A DNA stretch of 21,834 nt from Gemmatimonadales bacterium UBA4456 (GTDB taxonomy: Bacteria; Gemmatimonadota; Gemmatimonadetes; Longimicrobiales; Gaopeijiaceae). Each line of letters starts with the position of its first letter. Position 1 is the first letter of the stretch. Below the pieces are notes generated by a model. The model did no database searches and had not been told where the DNA came from. It saw nothing but the letters and a program-made list of their open reading frames with translations. The stretch is taken from the NCBI GenBank assembly GCA_002390225.1, contig DGOW01000018.1, positions 1 through 21,834 on the forward strand, given 5' to 3'. The position numbers and the translations under genes are program-made. Below, one piece after another: positions 16,875 to 21,834 of this stretch.

Positions 16875-17399
16875 CTAAAGGCTCGCAATATACGGTAAGT
16901 GACGAAAGGCTCCAGCGTGGTCCAGACCGTACCCCACGAGGAATGAATTTGGTGCATCGAAGCCAACCCAGCGTGGTTCAAGCTCACCTGCCGTGAGTCG
17001 CTTGTGCAGCAACGTCACGACATCGATGCTGGACGCGCCTCGTTTTGTCAGACGAGGAATCAGCGTCGATAGTGTCGTCCCGGTCTCGACGATGTCTTCG
17101 ACGAGGAGGACCGGCCGTCCGGTCAGCTCCGTCTCCGGGTCATAGAGAAGCATGACCTCGCCGCTCGACACCATCGCATTCCCGTAGCTCGAGGCCACGA
17201 GGAAGTCGACTTCGTGCGGGACATCGATAGCTCGGACGAGGTCGGCCAGGAACAGGAATGACCCCTTTAGGACGCCGATCACGAGCAGACGGTCCGAGGG
17301 GGCGTAGGCCTTCGTGATCTCACGGCCCAGTTCGAGAACGCGCGCGTGAATCGTCTCCTCAGAGAAGACGATATCCCGAATCCCGTCATCGGTCGTCAT
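16875..17399 (-). CDS. hpt: Hypoxanthine-guanine phosphoribosyltransferase
   Basis: A 174-aa type I PRTase that converts hypoxanthine or guanine with PRPP to IMP or GMP. The PRPP-binding motif is VLLVEDIVETGTTL at 97-110, with the adjacent acidic pair E101-D102. VIGVLKGSFLFLADLVRAI (about 40-58) is the pyrophosphate-loop region, and VDFLVASSYGN is the flexible-loop start. The C-terminal FDAPNSFLVGYGLDHAGAFRHLPYI carries the base-binding and Mg contacts. Its ATG overlaps the tilS stop as ATGA. The order tilS-hpt-ftsH is the same as tilS-hprT-ftsH in Bacillus. It would complement punA in purine salvage. Confidence 0.96.
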   Translation of the reverse strand: MTTDDGIRDIVFSEETIHARVLELGREITKAYAPSDRLLVIGVLKGSFLFLADLVRAIDVPHEVDFLVASSYGNAMVSSGEVMLLYDPETELTGRPVLLVEDIVETGTTLSTLIPRLTKRGASSIDVVTLLHKRLTAGELEPRWVGFDAPNSFLVGYGLDHAGAFRHLPYIASL

Positions 17400-18838
17400 G
17401 GCTCGATTCTGATCCGTATGGAAGGAGCACCAGCGCTCGGCATCGCGACGGTAGAGCGAGCCACGCCAGGGATCCAGAGCACCTCCCCAGATGCATCCAC
17501 GAGGACGGGAAGCGCATTGCGGTCGACAGAGAGAATACGATGCTCGAGGAGGATCTTCTTCACTTTGCGCGATCCGCCGTTTCCACGTAGCCGGTCGCCG
17601 GGTGCTCGTGCGCGGACCTCCAGCGGAAAGGACAGAGCGCTCACGTCGAACGAAGCCTCCCCATCCTTGCTGATTCCTCCCCCCTCTTCCTCGACCCAGG
17701 CGACCCAGACGGGCTTCCCGGCGAGCAAGGCCCGTGAGGAGCCCTCGCCGGAGGACTCGATGATCACCGCCTCATCCTCGACGTCCGAATCGGAAGAGGA
17801 TCGGAGATCATCGGGTCGATCCGGATCAGGCACAGCAAAGACCACACGATCCAGTTCCAGGCTGACGGTGGCTCCGCGCCCGAGCTCGATCATCCGTCCG
17901 CTCGTCGAGGACGACAGAAAGTCGTCCACGCGGCGGACCGCCGCCTCGTCGAGCGACGCTTCGACCTCGGCGGCGAGGTAGCGGATGACACGGGCCCTCA
18001 ATCCGGAGCTGAACAGGAGCAGCGCTTCTCTCGCTACCTGAACACGTCTGCCAGACAATCCATCCTGAGGAGAACTCCGCTCGAAATCCATGGCGAGCGT
18101 GAGCCATGGAAGGACCTCTTTGGACCATGCATCGGCATCCGCCGCCGCCAGCCGGGCGAGTCGAAGCAGCGCATTTCGGGCACCCGGAGCGACAGCACGT
18201 TCGATGAGCGGCAGAACTTCGTGTCGCAACGTGTTGCGAGCGTACCCCAGCTGTTCGTTCGTGGGGTCCTCTCGCCAGCGCAGCCCGTGCTCGGCGGCGT
18301 ACACCTCGAGATCTTCCCGCCAGACGTTCAAGAGCGGTCGCGCGATGCCGGGCCGTTGTTCGTGGATCCCACGGAGGCCATCCGGGCCGGTACCACGAAG
18401 TAGACGGAACAGAACCGTCTCTGCTTGGTCGTCGGCATGATGTGCCGTGAGCAGGATTCTTTCGTCACCAGCATCCGCGCGAGCACGCTCCAGGAATGCG
18501 TACCGCGCAGCACGAGCATCGGCCTCGGAGGTGAGGGATTCACGAGCGCGTTCGGTGACCATCGGCAGGCCCCAAGCGCGGCACACGCCTGCTGCCCAGA
18601 CCGCATCCCCGGCGCTGCCATCACGCATCGCGTGGTCGAAGTGTGCGACCGTGACGTCAGGAATCGCAGCTCCTTCGAGGTGCGCGTGGTAACGCAGGGC
18701 ATGAAGCAGGACGCACGAATCCAGTCCGCCCGAGAACGCGACCACGAGCGGCCGGGCCGACCCGAGCTTCTGCAACGAGCTGTGCACTGCGGCGAGGACC
18801 GCGGATTCCCCCGACGGCACTGCTGAGCCGCTTCTCAC
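17396..18838 (-). CDS. tilS: tRNA(Ile)-lysidine synthase
   Basis: A 480-aa enzyme that converts C34 of tRNA-Ile(CAU) to lysidine, so that the tRNA reads AUA and is charged with Ile. The ATP-pyrophosphatase PP-loop is SGGLDS at 36-41. HFDHAMRDGSAGDAVWAAGVC and LLTAHHADDQAETVLFRLLRGTG are the other N-terminal landmarks. The C-terminal TilS_C region has PLEVRARAPGDRLRGNGGSRKVKKILLEHRI...R...PVLVDASGEVLWIPGVARS. The start is GTG 18838, overlapping the upstream stop as GTGA. It is somewhat longer than the short TilS type and includes a middle substrate-binding section (about 220-370). It belongs to the gdpD-tilS-hpt-ftsH operon. Confidence 0.96.
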   Translation of the reverse strand: MRSGSAVPSGESAVLAAVHSSLQKLGSARPLVVAFSGGLDSCVLLHALRYHAHLEGAAIPDVTVAHFDHAMRDGSAGDAVWAAGVCRAWGLPMVTERARESLTSEADARAARYAFLERARADAGDERILLTAHHADDQAETVLFRLLRGTGPDGLRGIHEQRPGIARPLLNVWREDLEVYAAEHGLRWREDPTNEQLGYARNTLRHEVLPLIERAVAPGARNALLRLARLAAADADAWSKEVLPWLTLAMDFERSSPQDGLSGRRVQVAREALLLFSSGLRARVIRYLAAEVEASLDEAAVRRVDDFLSSSTSGRMIELGRGATVSLELDRVVFAVPDPDRPDDLRSSSDSDVEDEAVIIESSGEGSSRALLAGKPVWVAWVEEEGGGISKDGEASFDVSALSFPLEVRARAPGDRLRGNGGSRKVKKILLEHRILSVDRNALPVLVDASGEVLWIPGVARSTVAMPSAGAPSIRIRIEP

Positions 18839-19692
18839 GGTGCGCCCGGTCCGTCGCCACGACGGAGTATTGGCGGGAGCGGGCGCGCAGCCTCTGCGAC
18901 GAGCACGTCCGAGAGCACATCCGGACGGTCCGTCTGGATGGCGTCCACACCCCAGGAAAGGAGGCGCCGCATATCGTCCGGATCATCGATCGTCCATACG
19001 TGGACCGGAATATTCCTACGATGCGCTTCTTCGATCAGGCGGGGAGTCAGAACGCGATGCCCCTTCCACCGGTCAGGGACCTGGAAGGCGTCGACCCTCG
19101 GCGTGAATCGGGCACCCCCGGGCATCCGGTGGAGAAGCCAGAACAGGAAGCAGTCGGTCCGACTCGCTCCCCATGGCCCCTCGTATCCACGGGCATCGAT
19201 TCGATTCCGCTCGTGCTCGGCCGCAACCAACACGCGGTGCTGCGCACGATGCTCGCGGATGAGCTTCACAAGTGGTCCGGCCACCTGTCTCTCTTTGGCC
19301 TCGATGTTGAGCCATACATCGGGACATGCCTCGAGCAGCTCATGAAGCGCAGGGATGGTCACGCCCTGGCCACGAAAGGCTGGGTGGCCATCGATGTCCT
19401 CGAACCGGTAACCCGCATCGAGTTCTTCGAGTTCGGCACGCGTGAAGTCCGCGACCCGACCCGTCCCGTCTGTCGTGCGGTCGACGGTGCTGTCGTGGAT
19501 CACCATGACAACGCCGTCTTTGGAGAGACGCACGTCAAGCTCCAGCATGTCCGCGCCCCAATCGTCGACCGCCGAGCAAAACGCGACCATCGTGTTCTCG
19601 GGCGCGAGCCGGCTACCGCCTCGATGGGCTACCAGCATGGGCGCTCCGGCCAGGTACGCCCGTCCGGGGCGGGGCCGGAGCCGAGACGTCAT
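18835..19692 (-). CDS. Glycerophosphodiester phosphodiesterase
   Basis: A 285-aa TIM-barrel GDPD that would release glycerol-3-phosphate from deacylated phospholipid headgroups. Catalytic and metal motifs are all present: HRGG (H23), APENT (E32), ELDVRLSKDG (E51, D53), VIHD (H66), and in the second half LNIEAKE, VHVWTIDDPDDMRRLLSWGVDAIQTDRP. No signal peptide is seen, so it is likely cytosolic, as in the UgpQ type. The ATG at 19692 lies 8 nt after the stop of the upstream unknown gene, and the stop overlaps the tilS GTG. A Pro/Arg-rich C-terminal tail (about 265-285) is outside the core. The physiological substrate is not shown by sequence. Confidence 0.93.
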   Translation of the reverse strand: MTSRLRPRPGRAYLAGAPMLVAHRGGSRLAPENTMVAFCSAVDDWGADMLELDVRLSKDGVVMVIHDSTVDRTTDGTGRVADFTRAELEELDAGYRFEDIDGHPAFRGQGVTIPALHELLEACPDVWLNIEAKERQVAGPLVKLIREHRAQHRVLVAAEHERNRIDARGYEGPWGASRTDCFLFWLLHRMPGGARFTPRVDAFQVPDRWKGHRVLTPRLIEEAHRRNIPVHVWTIDDPDDMRRLLSWGVDAIQTDRPDVLSDVLVAEAARPLPPILRRGDGPGAP

Positions 19693-19700
19693 CGTCAGGG

Positions 19701-20210
19701 TCAGGCCGCGGCCTGCTCCACGCGCGCCACATCCGCTTCGTTCAGGCCGTGGAACAGATAGAGAACCTGATCGATCAGGCGGTGCGTCATCTCCATCTCG
19801 GCTTGCGACTGCTCTCGCTCACCCTGGTCCGGTCCGGCAAGCTCGTCTTGTAGCGTCACGACCCGGTTGGCCAGGAAGTCCAGCGTGTCGGACACGACCT
19901 GAGGCCGAGGATTCGCCGGGGACAAGGAGTCCGGCATAACCTCACTCAGGAGTAACCCGCGCACGTATGCGAGAAAACCCGGAAAGGTCAGCTCGGCCAG
20001 CGGGCCCGCGTCGAGTGACTCCTCATCTGTGATGTGCTCCCACTCGATCTCGTTCCAGTACAGATCTTGAACTTCGCTGAGCAGGTACGACCGAGTCTCA
20101 TCGGAAATCGGCTCATTGGCTCCAGCGGTCGGCGCCTTGAGTTCACGCTCGAGAATGCGTTCGATGCGCTCTCGACGGCCTCCGATAAGTGTAGCTGCAC
20201 GTTCAGACAT
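19701..20210 (-). CDS. Unrecognised acidic helical protein, first gene of the gdpD-tilS-hpt-ftsH operon
   Basis: I do not recognise this 169-aa protein. It has no signal peptide and no TM helix. The N-terminal 35 residues are basic and helical (RRERIERILERELKAP). The rest is acidic and mostly helical, with notable Trp/Tyr/Glu content at about 47-60 (VQDLYWNEIEWEHITDEES) and a Gln/Glu-rich segment around 130-150. The ATG at 20210 has only a weak Shine-Dalgarno. It ends 8 nt before the phosphodiesterase gene, so the two are very likely co-transcribed. The coding nature is supported by length, by tight operon spacing and by the absence of another good frame. It could be an adaptor or regulatory protein, but nothing in the sequence shows that. 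Confidence 0.8.
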   Translation of the reverse strand: MSERAATLIGGRRERIERILERELKAPTAGANEPISDETRSYLLSEVQDLYWNEIEWEHITDEESLDAGPLAELTFPGFLAYVRGLLLSEVMPDSLSPANPRPQVVSDTLDFLANRVVTLQDELAGPDQGEREQSQAEMEMTHRLIDQVLYLFHGLNEADVARVEQAAA

Positions 20211-20352
20211 GGTCGTTCGATTCCGGTAAGAAGCGGTCCCACGGGGACGGCAAGATACGAAACGGCGTCAACAGGGGGAATTGGGCTGACCATCCTGAAT
20301 AGCACAGAACCGAGCATCGATGGAAGCAGCCGCACATGCGATCGCCCCAAAG

Positions 20353-20386
20353 CAGAGCGTCCTCCGATCGAACGGAGGACGCTCTG
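20353..20386. terminator. Terminator-like hairpin (distal of two)
   Basis: A perfect 14-bp stem, CAGAGCGTCCTCCG against CGGAGGACGCTCTG, with a 6-nt loop. The minus strand continues CTTTGGGG, a weak T-run. It may be a backup terminator behind the first hairpin, or part of the leader of the next operon. Confidence 0.6.
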
Positions 20387-20447
20387 ACCTAAACCCGAAG
20401 CCTTCGTCTGAACAGGATCTGTTGGTCGGAGAAGAGCCAACCCAAGA

Positions 20448-20481
20448 AGGACCCGCCCTTCCTCTCGGACGGGCGGGTCCT
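20448..20481 (-). terminator. Probable intrinsic terminator of the DUF3303-like gene
   Basis: An 11-bp perfect stem, AGGACCCGCCC against GGGCGGGTCCT, with a 12-nt loop, starts about 30 nt after the gene's stop. On the minus strand it is followed by TCTTGGGTT, an interrupted T-rich stretch. Confidence 0.65.
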
Positions 20482-20510
20482 CTGCTCCGTCATGGACGGG
20501 CAGGCGAAAC

Positions 20511-20792
20511 TCAATCAGCCAGCATTGCTTCGATCACGGGCGCGACGGTCTCATCCGTGGTCACGGGATGCAGAGTGATATCAAGAATGTCTATCCACTG
20601 AGCGAGCCACAGCTGTAACGCGACGACGTTGTCCACATCGACGACCACGACAGCCCACTTCGTTCCGGGCGAGTGATAGCGATTAACCAAACGCACGCCC
20701 TCTGGGAATTCATCGTCTCCCACACCAGCGAAGCGACGAACGATGGTGTCCACATCGGACCCGCGATAGTTGATTTCAGCGGCAAACAGCAT
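20511..20792 (-). CDS. DUF3303-like small protein
   Basis: A 93-aa protein starting MLFAAEINYRGSDVDTIVRRFAG and continuing with a central hydrophobic strand (WAVVVVDVDNVVALQLWLAQW) and ILDITLHPVTTDETVAPVIE. It matches the layout of DUF3303 proteins, a ferredoxin-like dimeric alpha/beta barrel fold of unknown function. GAGGGG lies six bases before the ATG at 20792. It is a single-gene unit flanked by terminators and divergent from the VTT membrane protein gene. The family assignment is by pattern and is probable rather than certain. Confidence 0.75.
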   Translation of the reverse strand: MLFAAEINYRGSDVDTIVRRFAGVGDDEFPEGVRLVNRYHSPGTKWAVVVVDVDNVVALQLWLAQWIDILDITLHPVTTDETVAPVIEAMLAD

Positions 20793-20818
20793 GCCAATCC
20801 CCTCAGGTTGTGCGGATT

Positions 20819-20838
20819 GTTAGAATGAGTAAGCTAAC
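20819..20838. promoter_or_regulatory. Inverted repeat in the divergent DUF3303/VTT intergenic region
   Basis: GTTAG and CTAAC are separated by 10 nt, in the 137-bp gap between the two divergent genes. The 5+10+5 layout would suit a dimeric repressor operator, but arms this short also occur by chance. Confidence 0.2.
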
Positions 20839-20929
20839 CACTGGCTGATCGACCCTTGGTCGTCATCAGGTACGAGGTCGGTCAGACACTGACCAGAACC
20901 TTCGAAGTCGGCGAAGCCAAGCGGTTTTT

Positions 20930-21538
20930 ATGAGCGAACCAGCCGGACCCGCCGTCGACACTCGCATCCGGCGTGTCGTCTTCGTCCTGTGGATTGGAGT
21001 CATCGCGATCGGCCTGTATCTCAACTGGAGATACCTCGCGATCGACTTCGAGGGGACATTGGAGATCGTACGCCAGTACGTACAGGATAACTTTGCGATC
21101 GTGGTCCTGCTCTACCTGATCGTGATCAGTCTCCGGGGTCTCGTGTTTCTTCCCAGCACCCCTGTTCTGCTGATCGGGGTGGTCATCTTCCCTCCGTGGC
21201 AGAATTACTGGCTGAACCTGATCGGAATCGTACTGTCGAGCTTCATCGTGATCACTGCAATTCAACGCTTCGGATTCGCTAATTCTCTCGAACGATTGCG
21301 AGCGTCGAGCCCCGCGTACCACAGAATGGAGTTGCAGCTGGCCCGCTTCGGCCCGCCAATCATCGTCGGCTGGAGCTTTTTCCCTCTCGTTCCGACGGAC
21401 CTCATCGTGTACCTGGCCACGCTGATTCGCATGAGGACCGCAACCATACTCCTTTCCGTGCTCGCCGGAGAAGCCGTGCTTATGGCGATCTACGTCTTCG
21501 GCGGCTCCGCCCTTCTGGATTTGCTGATTTCGCTCTGA
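20930..21538 (+). CDS. VTT domain (TVP38/DedA-superfamily) integral membrane protein
   Basis: A 202-aa membrane protein with hydrophobic segments at about 16-34, 54-72, 74-104 (including FLPSTPVLLIGVVIFPPW, the re-entrant VTT motif region), 138-163 and 175-198. The VTT/DedA family is implicated in lipid translocation and membrane homeostasis. The LPSTPVLL...FPPW segment and the later PIIVGWSFFPLVPTDLIVYLATL segment correspond to the two family half-repeats. The first third has a single TM, as in TVP38 proteins. The ATG at 20930 lacks a good Shine-Dalgarno. It is divergent from the DUF3303-like gene and has no co-directional neighbour in view. Transport substrate unknown. Confidence 0.8.
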   Translation: MSEPAGPAVDTRIRRVVFVLWIGVIAIGLYLNWRYLAIDFEGTLEIVRQYVQDNFAIVVLLYLIVISLRGLVFLPSTPVLLIGVVIFPPWQNYWLNLIGIVLSSFIVITAIQRFGFANSLERLRASSPAYHRMELQLARFGPPIIVGWSFFPLVPTDLIVYLATLIRMRTATILLSVLAGEAVLMAIYVFGGSALLDLLISL

Positions 21539-21752
21539 GCGAAATCGGCGGCGAGGCCTACGATACGATTCGAGCGGTTCGAAGCCTCACGTTCACCCTC
21601 GTCGCGTAGACCACGCACTCCGCTCCTCCGACACGCTGCTCGACGCCGCCAATCCGCAGAACAGGCTGACGCGCACCACGTCGACCGGTCTAGCTGTGCC
21701 ACAACCGAACCCGAAGAAACCTTTCCCCGAGCTCCAGCGACATTTTGGCACG

Positions 21753-21778
21753 AAAAAGGCCCCTCCAGAGGAGGGGCC
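21753..21778 (-). terminator. Intrinsic terminator after the partial tRNA gene
   Basis: On the minus strand GGCCCCTC and GAGGGGCC form an 8-bp stem (9 bp if the loop closes further) with a 5-nt loop. It is followed at once by TTTTTCG. It lies 30 nt past the tRNA 3' end and also faces the tail of the plus-strand VTT gene. Confidence 0.8.
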
Positions 21779-21807
21779 GCACCCGAAAAGCCTTACGGCT
21801 CGGGCAG

Positions 21808-21834
21808 TGCCGGAGGAGGGACTTGAACCCCCGA
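21808..21834 (-). tRNA. Partial tRNA, 3' end only (possibly tRNA-Leu)
   Basis: The minus strand from the right edge reads a T-arm, GGGGG/TTCAAGT/CCCTC, then the 3' acceptor strand CTCCGGC and discriminator A at 21808. CCA is not encoded. The acceptor implies a tRNA beginning GCCGGAG, a form common in tRNA-Leu, but the anticodon lies outside the window, so the identity is a guess. Confidence 0.85.

Larger units (their letters stand above)
20211..20510. other. 300-bp gap with two tandem hairpins
   Basis: No gene is seen. On the minus strand a transcript leaving the DUF3303-like gene meets a hairpin at 20448-20481 and a second at 20353-20386. About 140 bp then remain for the promoter of the unknown gene at 20210. 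I could not identify that promoter with confidence. TTGACG at about 20271-20266 and TATCTT at about 20257-20252 are too close together to be one promoter. Confidence 0.5.

Noticed and set aside
21746..21762. Sigma-54 (-24/-12) promoter starting TGGCACG
   Set aside because: The -24 half is good, but the -12 GC element is missing at the right spacing and the site overlaps a clear terminator.

Overview
The window is high-GC, gene-dense bacterial chromosomal DNA. A TonB/ExbB/ExbD energy-transduction operon points to a cell with an outer membrane. The same DNA carries DivIVA, a CdaA-type c-di-AMP synthase, a sigma-54-dependent response regulator and an isoleucyl-tRNA synthetase with a GLHH form of the HIGH motif. 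This mix fits Gemmatimonadota or a nearby phylum, but that is an inference from gene content and no rRNA is present to settle it. Nearly everything is on the minus strand. The exceptions are the 3' part of an L-2-hydroxyglutarate oxidase gene at the left edge and a VTT/DedA-like membrane protein gene near the right edge.

Reading in transcription order from right to left: a partial tRNA (probably Leu) with its terminator lies at the right edge. The plus-strand VTT gene is divergent from a small DUF3303-like gene, which is followed by two tandem hairpins. A tightly packed operon then runs from an unrecognised 169-aa protein through a glycerophosphodiester phosphodiesterase, tilS, hpt and ftsH. 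The last three keep the gene order known from Bacillus. After a 306-bp gap comes cdaA. A good sigma-70-type promoter then drives exbB-exbD-exbD-tonB, which ends in a perfect 15-bp-stem intrinsic terminator. Only 22 nt beyond that terminator starts yggS-divIVA-punA-ileS-rluD, a reduced version of the ylmE...divIVA-ileS-rluD neighbourhood of Gram-positive bacteria.

Downstream of rluD (about 3840-4450) is an eroded stretch. It holds the remains of a gene that joined a DnaA-family AAA+ domain to TPR repeats. The Walker A region is deleted, the frame shifts into the TPR part, and the TPR frame has an internal stop. The next gene, a membrane-anchored HEWAH zinc-peptidase-like protein, keeps its signal peptide but has no ordinary start codon ahead of it. 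Its end overlaps by ATGA the start of an NtrC-type response regulator. A two-TM mini-protein and a RidA family enamine/imine deaminase follow.

Most of the genes are housekeeping: isoleucine decoding (ileS, tilS), purine salvage (punA, hpt), PLP homeostasis (yggS), membrane proteolysis (ftsH), c-di-AMP synthesis and envelope energisation. The least explained part is the AAA+-TPR remnant, membrane peptidase and sigma-54 regulator module at 1587-4450.
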